A stretch of 64,000 nucleotides of DNA from Anaerolineales bacterium (GCA_030834895.1 JAUQXA010000010.1:186001-250000); one strand, 5' to 3'. Counted from the stretch's first letter, positions 8,245-16,658 are shown. Notes: generated by a model from the sequence alone, not told the origin. Program-made: numbers and translations.

Positions 8245-9654
8245 TCACGCCTGATGAAAGATTTGTTCCTGCGGAGTTTGCGCAGTAGCGATGTCCGTGA
8301 TGATAATCGTAAACATCCACATGAACAACCGGTAGACCATTGTCGAAAAGAGAGCGTGGCGGTTTAATGCCCACGTATCTCCCAGGATAGTTGGAATAAG
8401 GGTAAAGCTCGCTGTAAGAAAAAGCCAAATGCCCAGCCATGCCCATGGACGGCTAGTTTTGCCCAAATTTTTGGTTGCAAGAATGATCAAACCGGTAAAG
8501 AGAATGAAATCCAGCAGGAATGGGGTTGCAGTTTCCGGGTGAAGGGCATTTCCCAGTAGCAGCAACGTTAGACGTGTTTTACCCTGTTCAGGTGCTTTGA
8601 AGTAGGTCTGTTGTATTTCTGTAAACGCTTGGGGAAAATCCCTCATGACTTTTATTATCGGATAGCTCGGATGAACAAACATAAACTTTAATAATGTTCC
8701 AGCGGACTTTTCCTTAAACCACAACTGATATTCATCCGATTCAGGCTCCGGCATGCCCAGTTCTTTGAGTGTGGAAATCCATGCCGGGCTGCGAAGCAGA
8801 TCATCCCTATATATGTTAATGAGTTGAATTTGGGAGCGCGTACTTTTGCCGGATGTGACGAATCCGAGGATTAGTATCAATGAGACAAATGCAAGCACGC
8901 CATACAGAAGTTTGCTTTGTCGATATTTTATGGAAAACAACAAGACGGAGACCATTCCAATTGTAACGAATGAGGCGAAGAGATTGGTGTCTTTTAGAAA
9001 GGTCCACAGGAAGTATGTGACCGCCCAGAGGATGCCATGCACATACATTTTCGACCCCGGGTTTTCGTGGATTGAAAAAACAAGTTTGATCAGAAAAGCC
9101 AGTTGAAGTGCAAACAGCGAAAAAGTTAGTGACTCGGACATGAGAATGCTGTCCCAATCCGCCATTTGCGGTGTGTGCGCAAAAAGAGTGATTGTAACTA
9201 TGCTTAATATCTTTAAAAGCGGGTTTTTGACTTGTTCCGATATGATGAATGCCAGAAAACCCCATCCTATAATCGACAGAACGAATTGTAAAATGGCAAT
9301 TCGTTCGAAGCCTGCCTGGAAGGTTCTTGGTATGGTGCTGAGTGAGCCATTGGCTAGAATTTTATAGCCTTCCTTTGCCTCAAGGGCTTTATAGATGAGA
9401 TTTGTTGTTAGAGGACGTCTCCCGCTCATCATTTCGCTTGAAAACAAGGGCGCCCGAGAGGATTTTACGTAGCTTTCTGTGTCGTTGCTGGCGATGGACA
9501 ACCTTGGGTCCCCATAAACGCGTATTCGGACGATTGCAGTAGCGGCAACGATGAAAAGGAGAATAAAGAATCTGACAAGTTTTGTATTGAACTTGTCAGA
9601 TAGTTGCTGTAATGGGACCGTTTTTTTTGAAGCTTTTATGCCTTTGGATAACAT
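8245..9654 (-). CDS. polytopic membrane protein, paralogue B (GT-C-like?)
   Basis: A 469-residue multi-helix membrane protein, clearly paralogous to 6883-8238: the same order of helices, the same DTESY loop near residues 58-62, the same MADWDSILMSESLTFSLFA block in mid-protein (WDSVLGSESLTFSLFA in the paralogue) and the same LPHP/LRSPAW loop position. The N-terminal 30 residues are cytoplasmic and basic. It lies between the NERD-like gene and paralogue A with six-base gaps, so it is one transcript. The WDS-x(3)-SESLTFSLFA block may be a family signature. Function is not established; glycosyltransferase or lipid-flipping roles are guesses. Confidence 0.7.
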   Translation of the reverse strand: MLSKGIKASKKTVPLQQLSDKFNTKLVRFFILLFIVAATAIVRIRVYGDPRLSIASNDTESYVKSSRAPLFSSEMMSGRRPLTTNLIYKALEAKEGYKILANGSLSTIPRTFQAGFERIAILQFVLSIIGWGFLAFIISEQVKNPLLKILSIVTITLFAHTPQMADWDSILMSESLTFSLFALQLAFLIKLVFSIHENPGSKMYVHGILWAVTYFLWTFLKDTNLFASFVTIGMVSVLLFSIKYRQSKLLYGVLAFVSLILILGFVTSGKSTRSQIQLINIYRDDLLRSPAWISTLKELGMPEPESDEYQLWFKEKSAGTLLKFMFVHPSYPIIKVMRDFPQAFTEIQQTYFKAPEQGKTRLTLLLLGNALHPETATPFLLDFILFTGLIILATKNLGKTSRPWAWLGIWLFLTASFTLIPTILGDTWALNRHALFSTMVYRLFMWMFTIIITDIATAQTPQEQIFHQA

Positions 9655-9660
9655 ATCGGG

Positions 9661-10356
9661 CTATTCTGTTGAGAATAGGTTGGTGAGTTCTGTAATTTGT
9701 TGAGGCGATAACACGCGGTTTTTTCCGCCCTGCCGCATAAACTCCTTGAGTTGCTTGAGTTTCACCGCCGCGATGGGCGATTCGCCTGTGTCCAATTCCA
9801 CATCGTCGGTAGTGAATATCAGGATGGGTTTGATTTCGGGAATATCGGCTTCATCCATTTTTTTGGCCAAATACTTTTTTAGGATTTGCACTTCATTTTC
9901 CGCGTCAAGGTCCGGGCGTCCCAGCCCTTCCTGACCAAAAATTCGCATGTACCCTTGCAGGAAACCGCCGCCTTTCATCTTCCAGCGATTTTTTTCAAAC
10001 GAAATTTTTCCACGCTGGTGATATGGTATCAAGACCCACACGCCGGAAGGTCCCACCAGCAGATGGGAAACAGGCGAGGAATAATGGTAGATATTGAATT
10101 CACCAGGCAACCCTTTGAGTCCTGCGTCCAATTTTTCATCGGGACGTGGCGACCTGCCCCAGCGACCGCCCATGTACATGCCGACTTGGGACATGATGAA
10201 TCCAAGTATCAGGCAGACGACCGAATACGTAATCAGTTCGGGTTTTGAAAATGAGATGTACATGCCAATGCCGAGTACGATCAGCGCGGCGAGGCTGATT
10301 CCCTGTCCAATTTTTCCATTGCGTTGAATCAGTTTTTCGTTTTTGATGATTTTCAT
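9661..10356 (-). CDS. membrane-anchored NERD-like protein
   Basis: 231 residues. Two membrane helices at about 19-35 and 42-62 are followed by a soluble domain with SHLLVGPSGVWVLIPY near 106-121, the beta-hairpin typical of NERD (nuclease-related) domains, which here is followed by acidic and basic residues typical of a restriction-like fold. The C-terminal 60 residues contain a separate alpha/beta segment (KPILIFTTDDVEL). It is translated directly after plsX (one-base gap). A nuclease active site is not obvious, so the role is unknown; domain assignment is by pattern only. Confidence 0.65.
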   Translation of the reverse strand: MKIIKNEKLIQRNGKIGQGISLAALIVLGIGMYISFSKPELITYSVVCLILGFIMSQVGMYMGGRWGRSPRPDEKLDAGLKGLPGEFNIYHYSSPVSHLLVGPSGVWVLIPYHQRGKISFEKNRWKMKGGGFLQGYMRIFGQEGLGRPDLDAENEVQILKKYLAKKMDEADIPEIKPILIFTTDDVELDTGESPIAAVKLKQLKEFMRQGGKNRVLSPQQITELTNLFSTE

Positions 10357-10357
10357 G

Positions 10358-11374
10358 TTAGTTTCTCAGGCTCTCTTCGATTGCGGATTTCATTGCGTCC
10401 AGCACTTTTACATCCACGGCATGTTTTGCCACACGGACGGCGTTCTTGATAGCGAAGGCGTCAGAGCGCCCATGACCGATGAACACAAGCCCATTCAAAC
10501 CAAGCAGGGGAGCGGCGCCTTGTTCGCCGGGGTCGAGCAGTTTCTTGATCGCACCGAGCGCTGGTTTGACCAACAGTCCGCCAATTTTGGTTTGGAGGCT
10601 TCCGTTCTTGATGATCTCCTTGATTTTATCCGTGATGAGTTTGGCAACCGCTTCGGAGGTTTTGAGCATCACGTTGCCGGTGAAGCCGTCAGTGACAGCC
10701 ACATCCACCTTGCCGCCGATGACTTCCTTGCCCTCCACGTTGCCGAAGTAGTTCAACTTCGAGGCTTTGAAGAGCGGCGTGGTTGCTCGAATCAATTCAT
10801 TGCCCTTCCCTTCCTCCTCGCCGTTGGAGACCAGACCCACTTTGGGGCTTTTCACCCCGCGCACCTTCTCGGCATAGATGCTGCCCAGGATGCCAAACTG
10901 TAAAAGGTTTTCAGGCTTGCAATCGGGATTGGCGCCGATATCGAGCACCACACAGGTTCCTGTTGCAGTGGGGAAGATGGGAGCTAGTGCAGGACGATCC
11001 ACGCCACGGATTCGCCCCAGGCGGAAAAGTCCCGTGACCATACCAGCGCCCGTGTTACCCGCGCTGACAAATGCATCCGCTTCACCGTTTTTCACCAGGT
11101 CGATGCCGACAGCCATTGAGTTCCTCGAGTCTTTGGCGCGGGCTTTGAGCACCAGTTTTTCGCCCTTGTCTTCCATGGTCAGCATTTCAGGCGCGTGGAC
11201 AACTCGAATGGAGAGTCCGCTTGTATCCTGTCGTTCCAAAACCGGTTTGATTAAATTTTCATCGCCAACCAAAATGATTTCCGCACCGTATTCCCGCGCA
11301 GCCAATACAGCCCCTTCCACATCAGGCGTGGGGTACGCGTCACTGCCCATTGCATCTACAACGATTCGAGCCAT
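10358..11374 (-). CDS. plsX: phosphate acyltransferase PlsX
   Basis: 338 residues, usual length. It converts acyl-ACP plus phosphate to acyl-phosphate, the donor for PlsY in phospholipid synthesis; peripheral at the membrane. Landmarks are the N-terminal IVVDAMGSDAYP, SAGNTGAGM near 112-120, DIGANPDCKPENLLQFG near 154-170 and VTDGFTGNV near 227-235. It leads an operon with a NERD-like membrane protein and two polytopic paralogues rather than with fabD/fabH/rpmF. The start is the ATG at 11372-11374 behind TTAGGAGAAAC. Confidence 0.96.
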   Translation of the reverse strand: MARIVVDAMGSDAYPTPDVEGAVLAAREYGAEIILVGDENLIKPVLERQDTSGLSIRVVHAPEMLTMEDKGEKLVLKARAKDSRNSMAVGIDLVKNGEADAFVSAGNTGAGMVTGLFRLGRIRGVDRPALAPIFPTATGTCVVLDIGANPDCKPENLLQFGILGSIYAEKVRGVKSPKVGLVSNGEEEGKGNELIRATTPLFKASKLNYFGNVEGKEVIGGKVDVAVTDGFTGNVMLKTSEAVAKLITDKIKEIIKNGSLQTKIGGLLVKPALGAIKKLLDPGEQGAAPLLGLNGLVFIGHGRSDAFAIKNAVRVAKHAVDVKVLDAMKSAIEESLRN

Positions 11375-11398
11375 CCTGTTTCTCCTAATTAAATTTGC

Positions 11399-11426
11399 TT
11401 GACAAGAAAAGCAAGCCGATTATAAT
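11399..11426 (+). promoter_or_regulatory. consensus promoter of tRNA-Leu
   Basis: TTGACA at 11399-11404 and TATAAT at 11421-11426 with a 16-bp spacer. The tRNA begins 12 bases after the -10 box. Both hexamers are perfect sigma-70 consensus. Confidence 0.85.
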
Positions 11427-11437
11427 ACGCCCTGCTT

Positions 11438-11519
11438 GCGCTGGTGCTGGAATTGGCAGACAGGCACGTTTGAGGTGCGTGTGCCGCAAGGCGTGGAGGT
11501 TCAAGTCCTCTCCAGCGCA
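11438..11519 (+). tRNA. tRNA-Leu (GAG)
   Basis: 82 nt without encoded CCA. The acceptor stem GCGCTGG pairs with CCAGCGC, with discriminator A at 11519. The D arm contains GGAATTGGCAGAC. The anticodon stem CACGT/GCGTG encloses loop TTGAGGT, giving anticodon GAG (reads CUC/CUU). A long class II variable arm GTGCCGCAAGGCGT follows, then T arm GGAGG-TTCAAGT-CCTCT. Both the variable arm and discriminator support leucine. Confidence 0.97.
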
Positions 11520-11530
11520 CAAGCAATGAA

Positions 11531-11556
11531 AATCTCCGAGAAATCGGGGATTTTTT
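11531..11556 (+). terminator. terminator of tRNA-Leu
   Basis: Nine-pair stem AATCTCCGA-GAAA-TCGGGGATT (one G-T pair, GAAA tetraloop) followed by a T6 run, 11 bases after the tRNA. Confidence 0.88.
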
Positions 11557-11660
11557 GTTAACACCTGACAGGTTTTACCGTAATCTGAATTGATCTGAAT
11601 TCTGTGAATCAGAATCAACTCGGTTCCCCAAGTTTTTGTGGAAACCCGTCAGGTTTTTTT

Positions 11661-12422
11661 CTATGAGATGATTAAACTGCAACAGGTGACTGCGCCTTCG
11701 GCTTTTGCCAGTTCATCCACGGTGACAGGCTGGATTTTATATCCGTGCGCTTCGAGTTTGGCAAGCGTCTTTGGAAAGGAGGTGGGAAAAATGATCTTTC
11801 CATTCACGGGTAGGCAGTTCGCCGCAAACGGCTCGGACGGGTCAACCTCGATCCATTCATAATCCTTGAAGTGTGATGTATCCACCCAGTTGGGATTGAT
11901 AAGCAGGGTCTTGTCATCCACTTTGGTGACGGCGGTCTTGAGATGCAGGCAATCATGCATCTCCACGCCAACGACCTTGTAGCCGTAGTTATCCAGCAGG
12001 TTTTGCATCTGTTGAATTGCTTCGGCGTTGCTGCGGGTGGAAATGCCTACATAGATATTTTTGCCAAGCACCAGCACGTCGCCGCCGTCTACTGTGGCTG
12101 GCTCGGTGACGTGGACCAGTGGTCGGTGTGGAGCCAGGGCATGGATGATGGATTCAGTCTCGGGCTTGCGAGAATCAGCCCCGGGGCGGGTAATGACCGC
12201 CACTTCGGGCAGGATGAAGGCGGCATCCTCCACAAAGACCGAGTCGGGCAGATCGGCCTCGGCGGGAAGTTCGACCACCTGACAGCCAATCTCCGCCAGT
12301 GCATCCACGTATCCCTGATGCTGGGCGTTGGCGACATCAAGGTCGATGGGCGTGCGGTCGATGTGGGTGATCTCGCACTCGTTGAAGCGCGGGCTGATCT
12401 TGCGGGTGATGGCAACGGTCAT
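11661..12422 (-). CDS. dimethylarginine dimethylaminohydrolase / arginine deiminase family
   Basis: 253 residues from the ATG at 12422, chosen because GGAGAAAA precedes it (a TTG-type upstream extension adds ten unlikely residues). It is a guanidine-modifying pentein enzyme, probably hydrolysing N(omega)-methylated arginine to citrulline plus methylamines. Landmarks are LPDSVFVEDAAFI, VDGGDVLVLG, the catalytic His in CLHLKTAVT and the nucleophilic Cys in the C-terminal GAVTCCSLII. It is 253-260 residues long as in DDAH, much shorter than ArcA. It is divergent from the SCP2 gene. Substrate (methylarginine versus other guanidines) cannot be settled by eye. Confidence 0.88.
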   Translation of the reverse strand: MTVAITRKISPRFNECEITHIDRTPIDLDVANAQHQGYVDALAEIGCQVVELPAEADLPDSVFVEDAAFILPEVAVITRPGADSRKPETESIIHALAPHRPLVHVTEPATVDGGDVLVLGKNIYVGISTRSNAEAIQQMQNLLDNYGYKVVGVEMHDCLHLKTAVTKVDDKTLLINPNWVDTSHFKDYEWIEVDPSEPFAANCLPVNGKIIFPTSFPKTLAKLEAHGYKIQPVTVDELAKAEGAVTCCSLIIS

Positions 12423-12466
12423 TTGGTTTTCTCCATTCAAATGGTTTTGCAAGCAGATGCATAGAT

Positions 12467-12494
12467 TTTACATGGAATTCCCTAATGGTACAAT
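12467..12494 (+). promoter_or_regulatory. putative promoter of SCP2 gene
   Basis: TTTACA at 12467-12472 and TACAAT at 12489-12494 with a 16-bp spacer; the gene starts 30 bases on behind GGAGGTG. Confidence 0.5.
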
Positions 12495-12524
12495 TGCGAA
12501 ATATTCTGCAATGGAGGTGCTCCC

Positions 12525-12935
12525 ATGCCTGCGATTTTTCCAAGCGAAGAATGGTTGAAGGGACTCGAAACAAAACTGAATTCCGATGAAAAGTACAGGG
12601 CAATTGCGAAGAATTGGGAGGGTGACTTGTTCTTCCGTATCGATCCCGGTGGAAATTTGAAAGAGGGGCTGACTTTTTATCTTGACTTGTGGCACGGTAC
12701 CTGTCGAAAGGCAGAGTACAAACCCGATCCGTCTGCCCACCCAAAGCCTGTTTTTACTCTTACATCTGGTTATGAAGATATCACCGCCATCTTGACGGGG
12801 AAATTGAACCCGATGACCGCCATGATGACGATGAAGTTGAAGGTGCAGGGCAACATGGGGTACATGATGCGAAACGTGCCGACTGTGCTGGATTTTGTCC
12901 GTGTGGCGACGGAATCGACGAAGGAAATTCTATAA
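12525..12935 (+). CDS. SCP2 sterol-carrier-like lipid-binding protein
   Basis: 136 residues, the usual size for a stand-alone bacterial SCP2 domain, which binds acyl chains or hydrophobic ligands. The pattern of an N-terminal helix, a five-strand sheet containing DLFFRIDPGG and FTLTSGYEDITAILTGKLNP, then the KLKVQGNMG ligand-tunnel motif is characteristic. The start follows a strong GGAGGTG. The gene lies upstream of the aldehyde:ferredoxin oxidoreductase, separated only by a hairpin repeat, so co-transcription is possible. The ligand is unknown. Confidence 0.85.
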   Translation: MPAIFPSEEWLKGLETKLNSDEKYRAIAKNWEGDLFFRIDPGGNLKEGLTFYLDLWHGTCRKAEYKPDPSAHPKPVFTLTSGYEDITAILTGKLNPMTAMMTMKLKVQGNMGYMMRNVPTVLDFVRVATESTKEIL

Positions 12936-12945
12936 TCACCACGTG

Positions 12946-12985
12946 CTGAGCGTAGTCGAAGGACAAAGCCTTCGACTACGCTCAG
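12946..12985. repeat. 17-bp inverted repeat hairpin (dispersed)
   Basis: CTGAGCGTAGTCGAAGG (12946-12962), six-base loop, then the exact complement CCTTCGACTACGCTCAG (12969-12985). Copies or single arms recur near 44843-44908 and 61143-61160. The right end contributes AGGA nine bases before the AFOR start. Confidence 0.8.
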
Positions 12986-12996
12986 GACAAAATAAT

Positions 12997-14799
12997 ATGC
13001 AGCCCATCCTCAAAATAGACCTTACCGCTCAAACCACCGAAGAGTTCATCATCCCGAAGGAGTGGGAGCGTGACTTTCTCGGCGGCGCGTCTCTTGCGGC
13101 GCGGATTTTGTATTCATCATTGACGAAGGAACTCGACCCGCTTTCGCCCGAGTCGCCTTTGCTCTTTCTCTGCGGCCCCCTGACAGGGACCTCCGGTCCA
13201 ACGACTGGACGGTTTGTAGTTTGCGGAAAAAGCCCCGCGACCCACCTGTGGGCGGAATCCAACTGCGGTGGCTTTTGGGGACCCGAACTCCGCAAGGCTG
13301 GTTATGACGGGTTATGGATCACGGGAAAGGCTCAAAGCCAGGTTTATCTCTGGGTCGAAGACGGCGGGTTCGAGGTTAGAAGCGCGGAAAAGGTTTGGGG
13401 GCAGGATATCTACGCAGCGCAGGAATCCATCAAAGCGGAACTCGGAGTCAAAGGGACGCGGGTCATGACCATTGGTCAGGCGGGCGAGCGCGGCGTGCTG
13501 TTCTCGTCCATTGCCTGTGACCACGGACGTATGGCGGGGCGCACGGGGCTCGGTGCGGTGATGGGCGCGAAGAATCTCAAGGCAGTTGCGGTGCATGGCA
13601 CAGGTAAGATTGACGTTGTTGATTTGGAGCGCTATTCCCTTTTGCGCTCCGAGGCGAATCGAAATCTGAAACAGGACAATGAAGCAAAAATTTTGCACGA
13701 ACTCGGCACGGCTGGCGTGGCGAACTATGCCGCGTATCTCGGCTCGATGCCCGCGAAGTATTATCACCTGGGAGAGTTCGAAGCCGTGGACAATGTCTCT
13801 GGCTCGAAGATGGCGGAAAGTGTTTTGGTGGGATTTAGCGCCTGTCAGGGTTGTGTGATTGCCTGTGGGCGGGTTGTGAATTTAGGCGACGGGGCGAAAC
13901 GAAAGGGACCTGAATACGAAACGGTTGTGGGATTTGGTCCCAACCTGTTGATTGATGACTTGAACGAAGTGATTCGCCTGGGCGAGATGTGTGACAAGTA
14001 TGGCATGGATACCATCAGCGCGTCGAATACCATCGGGCTGGCATTTCGTTTGTACGAAATGGGCAAGGTCACAAAGCAGGATGCGGGCGGAATCGAGCTG
14101 AACTGGGGCGACCCGACGGCTGTCCGTCAGTTGATTGACTTGACCGTCAGCCGCGAGGGAATCGGCGAACTGCTTTCGCGCGGTTCGCGTCAATTTGGCG
14201 CGGCGTTCGATGCAGAAGACGAAGCTGTGCAGGTCAACGGACTCGAAACCGCATACCACGATCCTCGCGGGGTTTCGGGTATGACGTTGTCGTATGCAAC
14301 CAGCCCGCGTGGGGCGTGTCATAACCAGTCGGATTATTTCTTTGTGGACTTTGGTCATACCAACGAGAAACTCGGCATCGAATATTTCGACCGTCATGCA
14401 CAGGCGGAGAAATCAGCGAATGTGGCGAAGCACCAAAACTGGCGGACGGTTTTCAACGCGATGGTCATGTGCATCTTTGCCAACGTGGATCCGCAGATGC
14501 AGGTTGATTTGGTCAACGCGGCTTGCGGCTACGATTGGACTCTCGCAGACATGATGAAGTGCGGTGAGCGCGGCTGGAATCTCAAGCGCGCCATCAACAA
14601 CCGCATGGGACTCATCCGCGAAAACGACAAACTTCCCAAGGCTTTTCTACAGCCGTACAACGAAGGTGGCGCGGCTGGATTTGTCCCTGACCTGTCTGCC
14701 ATGCTCGATGCCTACTACAAAGCCCGTGGCTGGGACAAGGAGACGGGGAAGCCGTCCAAAGAGAAATTGCTGGAGTTGGGGCTGGATTTTACAGACTGA
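12997..14799 (+). CDS. aor: aldehyde:ferredoxin oxidoreductase (tungstopterin)
   Basis: 600 residues from ATG 12997; longer readings upstream run through the hairpin repeat and are rejected. It oxidises aldehydes to acids with ferredoxin as acceptor, using a W-bispyranopterin and a 4Fe-4S cluster. The N-terminal domain has FLGGASLAARIL and PLTGTSGPTTGRF. Cluster cysteines fall at 283, 286, 290 and 492, matching the C-x2-C-x3-C plus distal Cys pattern of hyperthermophile AOR. The next gene, a molybdenum-hydroxylase accessory gene, starts four bases after the stop. No ferredoxin or moaD-like gene is adjacent. The substrate aldehyde is unknown. Confidence 0.94.
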   Translation: MQPILKIDLTAQTTEEFIIPKEWERDFLGGASLAARILYSSLTKELDPLSPESPLLFLCGPLTGTSGPTTGRFVVCGKSPATHLWAESNCGGFWGPELRKAGYDGLWITGKAQSQVYLWVEDGGFEVRSAEKVWGQDIYAAQESIKAELGVKGTRVMTIGQAGERGVLFSSIACDHGRMAGRTGLGAVMGAKNLKAVAVHGTGKIDVVDLERYSLLRSEANRNLKQDNEAKILHELGTAGVANYAAYLGSMPAKYYHLGEFEAVDNVSGSKMAESVLVGFSACQGCVIACGRVVNLGDGAKRKGPEYETVVGFGPNLLIDDLNEVIRLGEMCDKYGMDTISASNTIGLAFRLYEMGKVTKQDAGGIELNWGDPTAVRQLIDLTVSREGIGELLSRGSRQFGAAFDAEDEAVQVNGLETAYHDPRGVSGMTLSYATSPRGACHNQSDYFFVDFGHTNEKLGIEYFDRHAQAEKSANVAKHQNWRTVFNAMVMCIFANVDPQMQVDLVNAACGYDWTLADMMKCGERGWNLKRAINNRMGLIRENDKLPKAFLQPYNEGGAAGFVPDLSAMLDAYYKARGWDKETGKPSKEKLLELGLDFTD

Positions 14800-14803
14800 C
14801 GAT

Positions 14804-15610
14804 ATGTTGAATGGTTCGTTTGTCCTTGTGCGTGGAAGTGGTGATGTAGCGTCGGCAGTTGCTCACGTTCTGTTTCAGGCTGGATACGCTGTTGTGATTC
14901 ACGAGTCATCCCAGCCGACGGCGACCCGCCGCAAAATGGCATTCACGGATGCGGTCTTCGATGACAGCGCAATTTTGGAAGGCGTCGAAGCCAGAAGGGT
15001 GGATGACCTCAGCCTGTTGTGGGGGATGTCGTCTGAGCAGAAATTCATCCCGCTGGTTACGATGGATTTTTTCGAGACGTTGGCGATTCTGCGTCCGCGA
15101 ATTTTGGTCGATGCGCGAATGCGAAAACACTCCCAGCCTGAATCCCAAATTCAACTTGCCGAATTGACCATCGGGCTGGGACCAAACTTCATCGCGGGGG
15201 AAACCGTCCACCTTGCCATTGAGACGGGCTGGGGAGAAGATTTGGGGAAGGTCATCGAAAAGGGTTCGACGAATCCGCTTCAAGGCGAACCGCGCGAGAT
15301 CGAAGGTCATGCCCGCGATCGCTATGTGTATGCACCTGTCACTGGTATATTTTTCACGGCACATCAAATCGGGGACAAGGTCGAAGCAGGGGAAGAGATT
15401 GCCCGTGTTGATTCAATTCCGCTGTTTGCTCCCATCTGCGGCACGTTGCGTGGACTGACCCACGACGGCATTCCCGTTTCCCCAAAATCCAAAGTCATCG
15501 AGATCGACCCACGAATCGAAAACGCGCAGGTGTCGGGCATTGCCGAGCGTCCCGCGCGAATTGCAAAAGGTGTGCTTGAGGCGGTGAGGATGAAACAAAG
15601 TCTGCGTTGA
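14804..15610 (+). CDS. yqeB: YqeB/EF2563-type Se-dependent molybdenum hydroxylase accessory
   Basis: 268 residues from ATG 14804, four bases after the AFOR stop. Landmarks are VLVRGSGDVASAVAHVLFQAG (Rossmann-like start), HESSQPTATRRKMAF, LVDARMRK, TIGLGPNFIAG and a lipoyl-like tail HARDRYVYAPVTG...GDKVEAGEEIA. This matches the EF2563 family, found in genomes with selenium-dependent molybdenum hydroxylases. The exact role in Se/Mo cofactor delivery is not known. Its coupling to a tungsten AFOR rather than a hydroxylase is unusual. A xanthine-dehydrogenase-type subunit and XdhC lie 40 kb downstream in the same window. It converges with dedA, the two stops being one base apart. Confidence 0.85.
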   Translation: MLNGSFVLVRGSGDVASAVAHVLFQAGYAVVIHESSQPTATRRKMAFTDAVFDDSAILEGVEARRVDDLSLLWGMSSEQKFIPLVTMDFFETLAILRPRILVDARMRKHSQPESQIQLAELTIGLGPNFIAGETVHLAIETGWGEDLGKVIEKGSTNPLQGEPREIEGHARDRYVYAPVTGIFFTAHQIGDKVEAGEEIARVDSIPLFAPICGTLRGLTHDGIPVSPKSKVIEIDPRIENAQVSGIAERPARIAKGVLEAVRMKQSLR

Positions 15611-15611
15611 T

Positions 15612-16220
15612 TCAGACAGATGCTTCGCTTTCGGCGGCGAGACGTTTTTTCTCCCGCCAATTCCACGCCATCCTGATTCCAAAACCGAAAAGGGCCACGC
15701 CCAGTACCAATCCGCCAAAGTTGTTAATGAAATCATAAACCAACTCCCACTGACTGCCGAACCAATAGCCGAGTCCGCCGTACACGAGGAGCCAGGTCAA
15801 CTCACCGCTCACATCGTAGAACATGAAGTGGGAGAATTTATAGCCGCTTCCACCAGCGATCAGGTTCGTGGGAATGGCGAAGGCGGTAATCATCCAACGA
15901 CTGAGGTAGATTGCCAGTCCCGCGCTTTTGTGAAACGACTTACTGGCATTGACCCACGCAGGAGAATCTCCGAAACGTTTTTGCAGCCAGCCTTTGGCGT
16001 AATTTCCCATGCCATAACTAAGCGCGTCGCCGAGAACCGCGCCTGCCAGTCCAATCGCGATGGCTTCATACCAGTTCAAGACACCCTGCTGGCTGAATGC
16101 GCCAGCCGCGATGACCACCACCGAGGCGCCAACCGGAAAACCGAGCGCACCGAGCAACAGAATAATTCCAATGAACGGCGTGCCAAAGTTGATGACTTGT
16201 GTGAGGAGAAAGTCGGACAT
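15612..16220 (-). CDS. DedA/VTT-family membrane protein
   Basis: 202 residues with about five membrane segments. Landmarks are GALGFPVGASVVVIAAGAFS (re-entrant loop 1), LGDALSYGMGN, FHKSAGLAIYLSRWM (the F-x-R-F/W-like motif region) and IPTNLIAGGSGYKFSHF. DedA proteins are proton-dependent lipid transporters/scramblases for polyprenyl-phosphate or phospholipids. It is the last gene of the obgE operon, four bases after the small anchored protein. Confidence 0.88.
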   Translation of the reverse strand: MSDFLLTQVINFGTPFIGIILLLGALGFPVGASVVVIAAGAFSQQGVLNWYEAIAIGLAGAVLGDALSYGMGNYAKGWLQKRFGDSPAWVNASKSFHKSAGLAIYLSRWMITAFAIPTNLIAGGSGYKFSHFMFYDVSGELTWLLVYGGLGYWFGSQWELVYDFINNFGGLVLGVALFGFGIRMAWNWREKKRLAAESEASV

Positions 16221-16224
16221 GAGG

Positions 16225-16653
16225 TTAGGGGGCGGGCGCTGTCGGTGGGGAAACGATTGTGGGAGCAGAATCAGGCGTGGGCAACTGGAGTTTCTTCACC
16301 GTTACCTTGACTGTTTCCAGCACGAAACCATTCGCATCGGGATAATATTCGCGGTTCAAATCCCTCAGGCTTTTTTCACGGTTCTCTTTATTCGGGGGAA
16401 TTTTTAGCGCATCGAAGATGGCGGGTTCGGGGACATGATAGAGTTCCGCAACGAAGGGCACAGTCATCCAGTTGCGGATGAATTCGACATCGGTTTCCAC
16501 TTTGCCGGGTCTGCCGGGCGGCGGGGGACGATGTCCGTTGAACTGCCTGAAGGCATGGAAAGCGCGCATCCCAAAGAAGGCGGTGAACAGGATGCCCAGC
16601 GCAATGAGACCGATTACCAGCGCGCGTTGTTTCTTTGAAACCTTTGCGGGCAT
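16225..16653 (-). CDS. single-pass membrane protein, unknown function
   Basis: 142 residues from ATG 16653, preceded by AAGGA inside the obgE tail (obgE stop is five bases upstream). An N-terminal KVSKKQR, one helix (about 10-27), a proline-rich linker (RPPPPGRPG), a soluble part beginning VETDVEFIRNWMTVPFVAELYHVPE, and a Pro/Ala-rich tail. The soluble part resembles a short helix-turn-helix-like tandem often seen in Chloroflexi membrane proteins, but I cannot name it. It is co-translated with obgE and dedA. Confidence 0.65.
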   Translation of the reverse strand: MPAKVSKKQRALVIGLIALGILFTAFFGMRAFHAFRQFNGHRPPPPGRPGKVETDVEFIRNWMTVPFVAELYHVPEPAIFDALKIPPNKENREKSLRDLNREYYPDANGFVLETVKVTVKKLQLPTPDSAPTIVSPPTAPAP

Positions 16654-16658
16654 GGGGC

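Noticed and set aside
11558..11660. Possible second terminator or riboswitch between tRNA-Leu and the dimethylargininase gene
   Set aside because: Only short CCTGACAGG-type arms and weak pairing; no consistent structure visible.
12895..12996. 34-codon N-terminal extension of AFOR
   Set aside because: It reads through the CGTAGTCGAAGG inverted repeat and gives a basic nonsense stretch; family alignment starts at the Met at 12997.
14564..14803. 80-codon N-terminal extension of the YqeB gene
   Set aside because: It overlaps the AFOR gene in another frame; the family start MLNGSFVLVRGSGD is at 14804.
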